Source: Channallabes apus | Taxonomy: Eukaryota > Chordata > Actinopteri > Siluriformes > Clariidae | DNA length: 64,000 nt | Assembly (NCBI GenBank): GCA_030522415.1 | Contig: CM060109.1 | Span: forward strand, 26,787,392 to 26,851,391 | Reading direction: 5' to 3' | Shown here: piece after piece, positions 24,113 through 36,362 of the stretch | Layout of the letters: every line of letters starts with the position of its first letter | Numbering within the stretch: position 1 is the first letter of the stretch | Position numbers and translations under genes: made by a program | The notes under the pieces: generated by a model | What the model was told of the DNA's origin: nothing | The model's database searches: none | The model's input: only the letters and a program-made list of their open reading frames with translations

Positions 24113-26565
24113 CTGATGCACGTTTCTGATTCCCTCAATGCTCATGAGTGAAACAATGACATTTTCTTATGTTACCTACTAGTACATACTATATCACTGC
24201 ATGTATTTACATCATTATAATTATTACTTATTATACATGCGCACACACACAATGGCACGTACAATTCTAATCGGTATATAACTTACTGTATTAGTTTATT
24301 TAACCTAGTTACACCTGAAGCTCTGATTCTGTTCTGAAACGAGATCCGAGAGCTTCACAGTTTACATTCTGTACTGTATAATTAAATCCAGTTTGGAATT
24401 TATTTTAAAGTACTTAAGGCAAACATCAGTTTATGTTAAGATTATTAAATTTTATAAAAATAATGATGTAATCAATGTTCTCAATGGCGTAATCAGTATT
24501 ATTATTTTATCATCATAAGGCAAATGTCACACAATGGGCCAGCATTACCTGTTAGCTCAACAGATGTTTATGACCTTTACCATAATATTTTGATTTATTT
24601 CATATTTCTATTAATCTTCCATTTTCAGAGATCCAACCTACTAACCCCTTCCTCATTTTACCCATATGTGAAGAGTAAGGTGTGAGGTAAAAACATTAAG
24701 AACTAAACACTCTTTGGTGTACTAAGAAGGGCACTGTAGCCCTTAAAAACTGTATTTTTAGCCATTTTTGTAGATGTATGTATGGGGGTCAGGATTGTGC
24801 AGTATAGAATGACGTATACTTTTTTTTCTGCACAACCTAGGCAATATGATAAATTTTATTTCATATTAACCAACTATACAACCATAACTGAATAAAAATA
24901 AATAAATAAAAAAAGGTCACATGGGCAAAGATCATCAACTGAACCCTCGCGCTGGTCGTACAGCAGCTACGAACTTGCAAGGATGAGGGTAACTATACAC
25001 TTTCTCTGAGACATGTGAAGCAGGCAGACACACTCTCAGAGCATCATTGGTCGTCTCACCAACACCCCCAATGTTCACTAATATTCTTGAAAACCATGAC
25101 TGTCCCTGACAGCAAATATATATATTTCTCCTGCGTCGTCTTCTCACTGTGAAAGCCAGGAAACTAGACTTGAAGCGTAATGATGAGGTTGAGTAATGGA
25201 GCTGGCTGAAACAGTGTGTACCTCATGAAGCAAACAGGTGATTTAAAGGACTCTCTGAACACTCTGAACACACTCTTCTGTGTGATATTCCTTCATATTT
25301 TGCTTCCAAAGATCAAGACCTTACTTTTCTTTTTTTATGTTTTTATATGATTCCTGAATGAAGGCTCTCGCTTTTGACTCTCATTTTCTGTCCAGTCCAG
25401 TCTAGTCCCTGTACCTGACCATTTTCAGAGTAATGTTTTTTTTTTTGGCTGAGGGGTTGGAACAGACGAGAGGGAAATTGGGGTTGCTGCTTAGCTTGTT
25501 TCATAAACAGAATTTTTAAAAATATCTTTAGGCACTTTGCAGGCTGTCGGCGGTAAAAAAAAATTGTCTCCATTTCTTTAATCCACATAATTTGTTTTTA
25601 TTTAATTTGAAGAAATAAGGCAGACTCAAGACTTTTGCACTGTTCTGTATAATTGTTAATTAAGCTGGAACTGTCGTATCTAGTTCAGGTCTCACTGTAC
25701 AGTATGTCTATAAAGTGAATTGGTTTAAAAAAAATAGCTGAATATATTATAATATTACCATGTGACTTGAGTACACATTAGGCTTGGACACTCCAGTGTA
25801 ATATTGGTTGTTATTGGTATTTACCATCATCAGTGGAGACCTTTTAGCCTTATAAAGTCTTTTACTGGAACCATTAGAGTCTGAAAACATCTACTGCAAC
25901 CTATCCACATTACTGACTGCACTTTTCAGTCAAACCATGTAGCCTCAGCACCGTTGTCCTCAATTTAGGATTCACAGTAGCAGCAATGTGTGATTAGAGG
26001 TTTGACACTACTAAAACCACTCCTGTTCACCTCATGCTAAACATTTGTATAAAAGCAAGTATTAAACAGCCTTGCTAGAAGCTGAAGAGTTATTGACTTT
26101 TTTTTAAAAATGCGTATTTGTGTATTTGAAATTTCCACAAAAGGAACACTAGAGACCATACGAGTTTTTCAGAGCAGTAAATGAACAGTGGGAGTTTGTG
26201 GAACGTGTACTAGAGGGCATAACAGTTTATTAGGCAAAATCATACTCAAGGTCGTGCTGCTGTGTTGGTTATCAGCATGGGTGTGATATTGCCTATTTAA
26301 TTGCTATGCTATGGAGTTCCACAAGCTCCACTTATTAATAACAGGTTATGCTTTCTTTGTTTATTTAACCAGTTATTTTGCTCGGCCAGCACATATCCTT
26401 CTGCAACCGGCAGAACTAACTAACCACAACTGGCAAAGGTGGCAATCAACAGTTAGAAATCGACAGTTAATGTAACTAATGTGTCTAACAGTAGTTAAAC
26501 AGTTAAGTGGACAAAGTGCTGTTTAAAATAATACTGATAATTATCAGTTGTATTTTCTTGCAAAA

Positions 26566-26662
26566 ATAATAATAATAATAATAAGTTTATTTTATATAGC
26601 GCCTTTCAAGAGACTCAAGGTCGCTTTACAATAACAAAAATGCTTACACATAGAAAAAAATC
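26566..26662 (-). repeat. Non-LTR retrotransposon 3' tail, reverse copy
   Basis: Reverse complement of the segment at 24010-24112 over about 80 bp with essentially no mismatches, preceded on the left by AAT repeats. Confidence 0.72.
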
Positions 26663-27241
26663 TATCCGTGACTGGTTTTGAAGGTGCATTTTGGCACGTA
26701 ACTGCTCTCTCTATCCTCAGTACTGCGTTCCTTACAGACCTACTTTTCACCCATGCTGCGACCGACAGTCAGTGTAATTAACAAGTGTAGGACACCTGGG
26801 ACGCAGAGTGATACATAAAATTAGTCCCAGTAGTGTTGCTGTGCTCCATCATCACCAAAAATGCTCCTGGAAATTCTCTCGTACAATCTGATTACTTACT
26901 ACCTGTTGTATAAAACCTGCATTTAAAAATAAATAAATAAATAAATAAAACTAATATTTGTTTTCCAAGTGTGTTCTGCTCACCAGTGATATTTTTGTTA
27001 ACTTAATTAGTTGTTGTCAGTAGATGGATAATTTGTGTTGTGGAACAAAACCATCAGTCCAGGACTTCTGGATGGCCACTGATTATAGCATGAGTACGAG
27101 TTTGACTGTCGACTGTTCTTTATGATTCATGCATTTTGGTTACTGCCTTCCTTCGCTACATCAAAACAAAACTGTAGTCTGCCGACAGCCGATGGTCAAG
27201 CTGGACCCTCATAGATTTGGTGTTAATTAAGACCAAAATGG

Positions 27242-27470
27242 TTTTGTTCTGTTTATGTAGTGCTTTTAACAAAAAAATGTTGCAAATCAGCTTTACAGAA
27301 TAAAAAAAAGAAATATGGAAAGTAGTGTGAGGAAATAATATAACAATTATCAGTTTATCCCTGATGAGCGACGATGGCAAGGAAAAAACTCCCTGAGATA
27401 ACAATAGGAAGAAACCCTGAGAGGAATCAGACTCGACACCCAAATAAAGATACGTTTGTCATTATCAGAT
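27242..27470 (-). mobile_element. L2-type LINE 3' UTR fragment
   Basis: It matches the 3' end of the L2 element at 49880-52850: TTATGTAGTGCTTTTAACA at the terminus, then GATGGCAAGGAAAAAACTCC and AATAGGAAGAAACCCTGAGAG. No reverse transcriptase is left, so this is a strongly 5'-truncated copy. Confidence 0.75.
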
Positions 27471-28609
27471 AGCAGGGATTGTTTTGCAGTCATACTGCGT
27501 GTTAGGAGACTGGAAGTTAAATATAACAGGAATGTTGTTTAAGTTAGTATGACATCCACTTTCATTATTGAAGGCTCGGATACAAAACTGGGATTTTCAG
27601 CCCTGAACTGTTAGGAGACTGCAGGTGAATGGTGATCATTAGATGTGTTTGATCAGTACATTTTCATTCCTGCAGTGTTTCAGAGTCGGCTGACTACCTG
27701 GTATGTATGAAGTGTTTTCATGGATGCATAAATGGTCACTGTTTAAGTGGTCAGTATCTGATGTACTGACAGCTCCAGGGTTTCCAGCTTGAAACTGAGC
27801 TCAGGTTACTCTCTGTGCACTGTTTTGCATTTTCTGTCTGTGTTTTCCTGCCTCCCACCCCGTTCTTGTTGGAAGGCGGCACTCATGATCGCTTACATTG
27901 CTGGAATCTGGGGCATGTTGGTTTGAGCAAAAAACCTGCAGTCACGTTGGCAACTTGTGGATAAGATTGATGTAGGCCATCGGTACATTCAAACATAAAT
28001 TAGATTTAAAGAGAATATTTCTTCAGCTACAGCATTATCCCGGTCAGAAATTATTCTGGGTGTAGACAGCCATGGCCTGGATCTTAAAATGCGTAGTTCA
28101 CTAATGATGTACTGATTCTGGCTCATTATTGACACTATGTCTATTCTCAGTCTTTCACCTGCCTTGTGCTGACTGCTAGCTTGAGGCAATGCAAGAAATA
28201 AGTAAATAAGCAATGGGATAAGTGCCATTGTCTGCTGCAATCCTATTCTTAGATATACTTACTCCTCCTTTTTTGTATTTTGTTATTTGTTTGTCTGTTG
28301 TGCCTAATTAGCTTGAACGCTGCCCTTACGTTCTTCACAGTCAGACACTGTGACATTATGTGTATGGGTTTTATAAGGGTCTTAGTTAAATTCAGACAAG
28401 AATACATACTTCATGCTTTCGCTGTGTTTTGGAGATGCTTTAATAAGTTAAAGATGTAACCCCAGTAAACATCAGCATTTTTATTTATTTTTGTTTATCG
28501 ACTGTCGTGTTACATCATAATTTTGTGATAACATCACATTTTAAGTGAAAATGTACATAATGTCATCCTTTACTAATCTCTGTGCCCTGCTGTGCTCATG
28601 CCCTTGTAG

Positions 28610-28868
28610 GGAAGAGGAGGAGAGCCTTCGCAGTAAAATCCGGGCAGATCACGAACGCGCACTACAGGAGGCCAAGGAGAAACTGCGCAAGTCCAAAGAT
28701 GAGCTGAGGGCAGAGATCCAAACAGAAAAGACTAAAGTAGTAAAGGACCTGAAAAAGAAGGATGGACCAAAGCCCCTACCCCCAGTGCCCATGCCCAAGC
28801 TGGTGGGCATCAATGATGGAGACCCTGGCGACCCTGATGTTAAACAGAAACGGGACAAGATCAGAGAG
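28610..28868 (+). CDS. man1a2: man1a2 internal exon: luminal stem of Golgi alpha-1,2-mannosidase IB
   Basis: The protein is a Golgi type II membrane enzyme of family GH47 that trims alpha-1,2-linked mannose from N-glycans (Man9 down to Man5). This 259-bp exon starts after a pyrimidine-rich acceptor (AG at 28608-28609) with one base completing a split codon, followed by 86 full codons, and ends in phase 0 at GAG|GTGAGA. It reads EEEESLRSKIRADHERALQEAK..., a charged, probably coiled-coil stem, then a proline-rich linker (KPLPPVPMPKLVGI) and VKQKRDKIRE, the lead-in to the catalytic domain. The linker and the next exon resemble vertebrate MAN1A2 more than MAN1A1, judged from memory of both human proteins. 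The open frame upstream of 28608 (from an ATG at 28545) is intron read-through and not a start. The membrane anchor exon is outside the window. Confidence 0.93.
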
Positions 28869-29040
28869 GTGAGAGCACTTTTAAGATTGACGAAAGCACG
28901 AGCAAGGTGATTCTAATGTGTGGTGGAAATCCTGAAGAAAAAAACTATACAGACAAGTCATTCATAAACTGGGTACGAGCAAAGTAAGCTGGACCTGATT
29001 TACCTTATCTGACCAAGATGAGATGTCTTCACCTTATCAT

Positions 29041-29300
29041 TCATTTAGTAGCAAATCTATGAGCATCTGAGGGGCATCTGTGAGCTCACGCACGCGAAAG
29101 GAGCGGATAGCCGAGTGTGTTACGCCTCCCCCAACGGTGCGTGAGCGAGCATTTCGAAAAGATGCGGACGGGTGGTGTCACATGGTTCAGAGGAAACACG
29201 TGATAGTCTTCAGCCCTCCCGACTGAGTGGTAGTAGACGTAATGTGGGAGCCCTCTAGTGACTGGGAGGAATTGGACACGATTAAACTATGGAGAAAATC
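29041..29300 (+). repeat. Dispersed repeat of unknown class
   Basis: A GC-richer block (CACGCGAAAGGAGCGGATAG ... GTGACTGGGAGGAATTGGAC). Its right half recurs reversed at 11825-11960. I recognise no terminal repeats or pol III boxes. Confidence 0.65.
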
Positions 29301-30134
29301 TGGGAATTTATATATATATTATGGCGATACACGGTTAACTGGTAGAAATTTGTCAACCGCTAGAGATTTTGGTCTATCGTCTTAATCGCGGTTAAGATCA
29401 CGTGACATTGCACGTTACGTAACCACGCAATACACATTCACTTCTATGGGAAGCCAAACACATCTAAAGTGGGACGAAACCGTGGCACCTGGCGTGTGCA
29501 GACCAAATATCCAGCCCCGGTGGATCGCACAGCGCGGACCAACTTGAGCAGCCCTGCTCGAATCACAAACCTGTGCGACGCTGATAGAAATAGACTGCGC
29601 CGACCATCAAAATACATTTTACCCCGCTGGGATGTGCACGTACAAACCAGGCATGGCAAGGCGGAAACAATATTAAACAGTCCTGACATTTTAAATAAAT
29701 AGTTTTTTTTTTTTTTTTTTTTTGCATAAACTTTAGAAGTTTATTTCCTGTACTATACAGTAAGTATAACATAAAAATAAAATCAGCACCAATACTGTGT
29801 TTTGGCTGATAGTAGCAAATAGTAACTGTTAGATTTTTGTCTTCTTACATTTCTCCCAGTGAATGTTAAATGTCCCAGATATCTCTTTCCATGGTCCGCT
29901 CGCTTCCTCCTCATTCTTTTTTCTTCTTCTTTTTTTTTCTTTCTTATTTATAATAAATAAATAAATAAAATAAAAAATTTAATTCAATTTTTCAACAAAA
30001 CAACAGCGGTGGTACAGTTATCTCGACAACAGGCAAAATTTGTAACATTCTAATGGCTATAAATGCTTAAATGCAAAGACAAAAATAAAAACATATCACA
30101 AGCCGAGTTTAAAGAAGAAAAAAAAGGCATAGTC

Positions 30135-33100
30135 AATGAGGACCCTCAAGAAAGTTCCAGAGAGAGGACCAAATTCGCCAGAACACCTCAGATTTTTGAT
30201 GTAAGTTAATTTTTCCAGTGTAAAAGTTTGGTCACCTGACTCAACCACATATTGACCGAAGGTATCTGAGCAGTTGACCAGAGTAATAATATACTGTACA
30301 TTTTTTGGCCAAATATATACAGAAATTCAATACACATTCTCTATCATGGTCAAGACACAGTTCCACTGTACAGTTCAAGAGATATACTTTTGGGGACAAA
30401 GCAAATGTCTTTCCGATTATTTTTTGAACAATTTTGTGAAATCTCATTGAAGTACATTTTGATTTTGTCACAATCCCAAAACACATGCATCACTGTGCCA
30501 ATCTCCATGTTACATTTAAAGCATAGCTGAGAACAATTGGTAAATATTCTATGAAGGCGAACTGGGGTTAAATAAGTTCTATAAATACATTTAAAATTTT
30601 GTTCATGAACTGAAATTGAAGCACTTTTGGGAAAGATATTTGAGCAAACAGATAGCCACTCCTCGTCACTGAAAATAGACCCCAAGTCCCTTTACCATGT
30701 CATCCTTAAAGAGTCAAAGGTCGAAGGACCAACATTGGACAGCGATGCATATAATTCAGAGATCTTTTTTTTAAGAGTACATGAAGAGAAAAGCTTTTTT
30801 TCTATTTCAGTAAGATCAAATCGTATATTACCTTCTTTTAACTGCAACTCCAAAAAGTGTCGTATTTGAAGGAATTTATAAAAATCTTTACTGGGCAGAC
30901 TAAATTCCTGTCTTAACTCCTGAAATGATCTCATATGGCCATCATCAAATAACTGACCTAATTCAGACACTCAATGCTCTGTATGGAAGTGGGAAAATCA
31001 AAATTAAGCGCAATTGGAGACTTAAGAGACAACTTGTTTGAAATGGATAAATATTTTTTAACATCCTTCCACACCAAAAGAGTGTTTGTTACAGTAAAAA
31101 CTCTAATCAGTTGTTGGATTTTTTTGTACATTATGAATGAATGGTAGGGAACATAACATTCTGGGAAAGCACCTTGTAGATTCAATCCCAACCCAGCGTG
31201 AATCCAATCTATAATTATAACTTATCATGTGCTTGATTTGAGCAGCCCAAAAGAATAATTGGAAATTGGGTAACGAAACCCCACCCAATTCCTTTGGTTT
31301 CATCAAAACCGAAAATTTAAATCTGGGTTTCTTATAATTCCAAATATACCTTGAAATTGAAGAGTTAATCCTCTTGAAAAAATTTGTATCTAAGTAACAT
31401 GGTAGATTTTGGAATAAGAAATTTAGTCTTGGAAGGATGTTCATTTTTATGATATTGATCCTGCCGAAAAAGGAGTTTGGAAGAGTCGACCAATCTGATA
31501 AGTTTTGGTTGATTTTTGTGATCAAAGGAGAATAATTGGCATTAAAGAGGTCTTCCAAATTTGGAGTGATATTAATTCCTAAATATTGAAATCCCGAAAG
31601 TGTTAAATGAAAGGGTGATTTAGAGATGGCTTCAGAGGCAGCATACATATACAGAGCTTGAGATTTATCCAGATTGATCTTGTATCCTGAAAAATTACTG
31701 TATTTTCCAATTACTGTGAGAATCACGTCGGCAGAGGTGTCAGGGTATTTAAGATACAATAGAACATCATCTGCGTATAGAGATATACGATGTTCCTCCA
31801 GACCTATTTTAATACCATGTATATTACCGTTAGTTCTCACAGCAACCGCCAGTGATTCGATGACCAAAGAAAATAATAAGGGCGAAAGAGGACAGCCTTG
31901 ACGACACCCTCTGCTTACTGAGAATCTATTAGACAACATCCTATTAGTATTAACCTGAGCTATAGGATTAGAATATAGGCGTTTGATCAACTCAATAAAA
32001 TTATTTCCTAACTTTATTTTCTCTAAGACTGCAAAAAGAAAATGCAATTCAACCCTATCAAACGCCTTTTCAGCGTCTAGCGTCTAGCTTCAGCGTCAAT
32101 GAAGGCTGATTCCTTGGTGAAATTTAAGTGATCTATAATATTTAGAACTCTTCGAATGTTGTCTGAGCCGTACCTGGATTTCACAAAACCCGATTGGTCT
32201 GGGTTGACAATGAATGGTAAAACATTTTCAAGCCGTCGAGCTAAGGACTTGGCTATAATTTTATAATCTACATTGAGTAGGCTAATTGGGCGATAAGATG
32301 AACAATTTATTGGATCTTTATCCTTTTTTAGAAGCAGACTAATAATTGCCAATGACCAGGATTCAGGCAAAGGATCCGTCTCAAAAAGATTATTTATCAC
32401 CTGCATCAAAATAGGACAAAGCTCAGGCCAGAACTGCTTATAAAACTCTATAGGAAACCCATCTGGGCCAGGAGCTTTACCGGATGGCATTGACTGAGTG
32501 GCACGCCAAATTTTGTCCCTGGTGAAAGGGGCATTTAATGAGGTCCTAGCATCATTAGAAATACTAGGAAGAGAAATCTCATTTAAGTAATTAAGTAAAT
32601 CCTCATTTGATCCATGATAATCAGCTGTATAAAGATTCCTATAGAAGTCAGAAAAAGAAGTGTTGATGTCCTGGGGATCAAAACTCAAGTTGCCAGCAGA
32701 TGTTCTAATTGATTTTATAGTTCTTTCATTCTGTTCCTTTTTTAACTGATAGGCCAAGAGGCGACTGGGCCTGTTACCAAACTCATAGTAGCGCTGTTTA
32801 GTGTAAAGTAATAATTTCTTGGTATGTTCTGTATAGTCTAGATTAAGTTTGGCTCTAGCACTATTCAGTAAAATCCAATTATCTTGATTTGGCAACCGTT
32901 TATGTTGTTGTTCCAGGTAAGATACTTCAGCTTCCAGTTCTCTCCTTTTCTGTATTTTAAGTTTTTTCCTTAAAGCCGCATAAGCAATGAGGTGACCCCG
33001 CAACGTAGCCTTGGCTGCGTCCCACTTTATCTCAGGAGAGACTGGTGAGTTCTGATTATCCTGCCAGTACTGAATTATTTCCTGCCTTAAGAAAGAGCAA

Positions 33101-33883
33101 AAACTAGTATCACTTAAGAACGAAGTATCAAATTTCCAATAATTAGACCTCTGAACAGGTACACTAATATCAATAACTAAATAAACCGGGCCGTGATCAG
33201 ATAATACAATAGGGCCAATGTGACAAGAACTCACATAGTGTATACAATCGGAGGGTATGAAAAAATAATCTAGTCTCGAATATGATTTATGGGGGTGGGA
33301 ATAGAAAGTATAATCTCTGTTCTTAGGATGCAGCTCCCTCCAAATATCCACCAGTCCTAAGTCCTTACAGGTGTTACGTAAAGTATGTGAAGATTTGCAA
33401 CTTATTGAAATCTGGGGTGAAGATTTATCCAGATTTCCGTCAAGAACACAGTTGAAATCACCTCCTAAGAAACCAATGTTTTTGCAGAGCTGATTAAACT
33501 TTAGAATTGTATGAGACATAAAATGAGGGCAATCCACATTTGGGGCATATACATTGCCTACAGTGATATGTTTTTCAAGAATTAAACCAGAGATCAACAC
33601 AAATCTCCCTTCTGGATCATATTCAGCATGCTCAAAGATAAACGGGATGTTTTTATGGATAAGAATTGCAGTGCCCCTACTATTTGACGTGAATGAAGAA
33701 AAGTATATTTGGCCAACCCAGTCTCTTTTCAGCTTCATGTGTTCCTTATCTGATAAATGCATTTCCTGTAATAGCGCTATAGAAACACTTTCTTTTTTTA
33801 AGAAATGTTAAAATTTTCTTCCTCTTAATTACATGACCTATGCCTTTCACGTTCCATGTTACTAATTTAAATGAATTAAGCAT
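30135..33883 (-). pseudogene. L1 ORF2 (endonuclease / reverse transcriptase) pseudogene
   Basis: ORF2 nicks target DNA and copies the element RNA. A likely start lies at 33883 (MLNSFKLVTWNVKGIG). A seventh A in an A-run near 33800 shifts the frame. The endonuclease follows (LQEMHLSDKEH, GGDFNCVLD near 33460, SRLDYFF, LSDHGPV), then RT motifs (PSGKAPGPDGFPIEFYK, YRPISLLNVDYKI, GCRQGCPLSPLLFS and YADDVLLYLK near 31770), and the C-terminal Cys/His segment (CFKCNMEIGTVMHVFWDC near 30530). Breaks include a local duplication at about 32082-32101 inside IDAEKAF, shifts near 31110, 30970, 30690 and 30480, and a further shift before the end. Fish L1 or Tx1-like is the best fit. Confidence 0.9.
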
Positions 33884-34543
33884 ATTGAAAATCTAGACAA
33901 TATAAAGTCACAAAAGTTATAATATACTGGGAAAAGAACGACACTTGTGCCAGTACAAGATACCAAATATGAACAAACAAGTATCACAAATAAAACGCAA
34001 AACAAACCTATAACACCCTCCCCCAGAGACCCCATCCCCAAATGATGAGGCACAGATATTCTCAAAAAGTCACAGAATAACATAAGAAACCTAGCAACAA
34101 GTAGCAACAGCATAATGAAACCACCAAGTTATAGCTCCTTCAAAACCCGCTCCGCTGGTATCTATAATGTATGTAATTATTAGTAATAAATAATACCATT
34201 GGGGAAAATAAATATAATAATAATAATAATAATAGTAATAATAATAATAATTATAATAATTAGTAAAAATAAATACAAATAAAATAAAAATAACTAAATA
34301 CAACTAAAATTAAAATACCTAATAATAGTAATAATAGTAAGAATAAAAAGGAAAAATTAAATGAACATAACCAATAACTTACACATCCACCACAATTGCA
34401 AAATGTGTCAAATGGTACAACCCTCTGTGGTGGACAGCAGCATTCTGAATATTACCTTAGAAAATGTCCTACATACTTGTCCAATGGCATAATCAAAATA
34501 TTCCACCGAAAGTCAAAGTGTGTATATCAGCCAAGAGTCAAAT

Positions 34544-35438
34544 CTAGATATCCAGAGAGTCCAAAAATGCCTTGGCTGAGTCCGGATCGTTGAACAGTCG
34601 AATCTTTCCATTATGCAAACATCTGAGCCGGGCCGGATAGGCAAACCCTCGATACAAACCACGGGCAGCCAAAGCTTTCCCCACAGACCCGAACTGACGA
34701 CGCTTCTGCAACACACCAGCTGACAAATCCGAATAGAATCGAAGCTCCGATCCATTATGCGTTATCGTCTTCTTCATGGCAGCTTTCAATATCGCTTCTT
34801 TCTCAGTAAACCTCAGGAACCGAACTAAGATGCTTCTCGGGGCTGGATTCGGATTGGCAGACGTGAAAGTGGGAGATCTATGAGCCCTCTCAATATCCAG
34901 AACAGGGAAAGCAGCAGGTAGATCTAACCACTTTGGGATCATGTCTCGAAGATACGATGAGAGAGGGCCAGAGCCCTCGGCCCTCTCTGGCAGGCCCACA
35001 ATCTTCAGACTCTTGCGACGGCCTCTGTTTTCAAGGTCGTCTACTTTGGCCTGCAGTTGGTCCACCATTGTCTTCAAGTTAGTCACCTGCCTCTCTGTAG
35101 TTGTCACCGAATCTTCGGCAGCTGAAATCCCATTCGGCTTCTTCCAGGCGTGATTCAGCGCCAGTGACTCTTTAAGAAAGAGCAGTAAACGAATTCTGAA
35201 GGTAAGAAACGGAGTTGGCAATACCCTCTAGATGACTTGTGATTCCATCCAGACGTGATCCATTAGCCTTTATTTCTGACAGAATCACTGACATGTCCAG
35301 GTGCTGTTCAGCGGTGCCAACGTTAGCATCTGGCGAGGGCGCATGAACAGTAGGCCTTTTCGCCTCTTTTTCTTTAGCCTTCTGCGAACGCGTCAATGCA
35401 AAAATAGGAAAATCCTTATCAGAAGGTGTGTCCGACAT
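34544..35438 (-). pseudogene. L1 ORF1 (RNA-binding protein) pseudogene
   Basis: L1 ORF1 proteins are trimeric nucleic-acid-binding chaperones that coat the element RNA. It starts MSDTPSDKDFPIFALTRSQK. A coiled-coil region follows (LDMSVILSEIKANG... and TTERQVTNLKTMVDQLQAKV), then the RRM-like domain (RRKSLKIVGLPERAEG... through RAHRSPTF...PRSILVRFLRF) and a C-terminal domain (LRFYSDLSAGVLQKRRQF). A single-base frameshift near 35180-35200 splits it: the first part ends NSFTALS-stop and the second frame resumes at LKESLALNHAW. The stop at 34544 looks native. Confidence 0.88.
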
Positions 35439-36362
35439 GTTTATAGTCTGTTCAACGAAGTTAAGTCAGAATTCGGAGGAAAAAGCGTGATTTATTAACA
35501 AAGTCGAGCGGAGCAAAAAACTTACGCAGCCATCTAACTCCGGGTCACGTGACCATTCCCCAAATAAATAGTTTTTAAATAAAAAACAGTGGGTCGCGCA
35601 GGTTTGTGATTCGAGCGGCGCTACTCAAATTAATCCGCGCTGCGCGATACACCGGGCTGCGCGAATAAACCAGATCATCTCTGCGCTATCCAGATTGTCC
35701 ACTTGGCCGCCCAGATATTTGATTCAATCCGTGCAACGATTTCGTCCCACTTTTGATGTGTTTGGCTTCACATACACTTCGACAATGGAAGAAAAAACTC
35801 ACAGCAGCAATGAGTTTGCTTACATGTGACAAAACCGACAACGAGGAGATTGTAAAGAAATAAGGTGCATCGTCTGTGGTGTGGAATTTGTTTGGGTAGA
35901 AGAAAAGTGATACGAATGAGACACGTGATTTGCAAGGTACGCAAGTGCACTGTTTTAACAAGTGGTGGAAACACGTCAAACATTTTCCATCATCTGAAAT
36001 CCAAGCATCCATATATATACATACACACACTTCATTCTGTCGCGAACTAACCCCGGATGATCAGAAGACTTGGCAATTAGCCGTTAGCCCTTTGTAGCGT
36101 GGACGGTAAACCCAAATGCGGAAGCAAGCGAGTAGGCAGGATAACCACGCGAATTAGTCTAAGGATTCACAGAAGGGGAGCAAGGGAAAAACACAAATTT
36201 AACCCACGTCCTATAAACACACACACGAATCAGAAAGTAAACAATCTGAACCGACATGCGTGAACTCAGTGACTAAGCTCCATGTGGTGGTTTATTTATG
36301 AGGAGTCTCTTATACTTCCTGGTTCGTGACTGCATTACTTCCGTGTGTGTGTGTGTGTGTGT

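Larger units (their letters stand above)
29703..35561 (-). mobile_element. Near full-length L1-clade LINE
   Basis: The element runs right to left: 5' UTR (about 35439-35561), ORF1, a spacer of about 660 bp with AAT repeats, ORF2, a short 3' UTR and a poly-A tail (poly-T at 29703-29723). A 10-bp duplication AAATAAATAG flanks it (29693-29702 and 35562-35571), typical of target-primed reverse transcription. The length of 5.86 kb and the presence of a 5' UTR indicate little or no 5' truncation. Both ORFs are frameshifted, so it is not active as read here. Confidence 0.92.
29445..35774. mobile_element. Inverted-repeat insertion (461 bp without the L1 it hosts)
   Basis: The ends TATGGGAAGCCAAACACAT and ATGTGTTTGGCTTCACATA are inverted and flanked by CACTTC on both sides (29439-29444 and 35775-35780). 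The hAT copy at 59583 has the same place without the insertion and with one CACTTC. The interior is GC-rich with GCGCAG-type palindromes. After the L1 and its TSD are removed, 258 bp remain on the left and 203 bp on the right. Related sequence occurs at 36655-37240 and 39970-40545. Confidence 0.68.
29320..36001 (+). mobile_element. BED-type hAT relic, interrupted twice
   Basis: The left part (29320-29444) aligns with the start of the hAT at 59583-61456 (GGCGATA...CACGGTTAACTGGTAG, then ATCACGTGAC, then TACACATTCACTTC). The right part (35775-36001) resumes at CACTTCGACAATGG and continues into the BED-finger code (KCTVLTSGGNTSN...HHLKSKHP). The 6.3 kb between them is an inverted-repeat insertion that in turn holds an L1. 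The right end is lost at a junction with another hAT near 36002. Confidence 0.72.

Noticed and set aside
28545..28609. In-frame ATG upstream of the man1a2 exon, suggesting a first exon here
   Set aside because: A strong acceptor (pyrimidine tract and AG at 28608-28609) directly precedes the conserved sequence, the protein needs a membrane anchor further upstream, and the added residues do not match the family.
28649..28858. Reverse-strand open frame over the man1a2 exon
   Set aside because: It is a shadow of the conserved coding strand.
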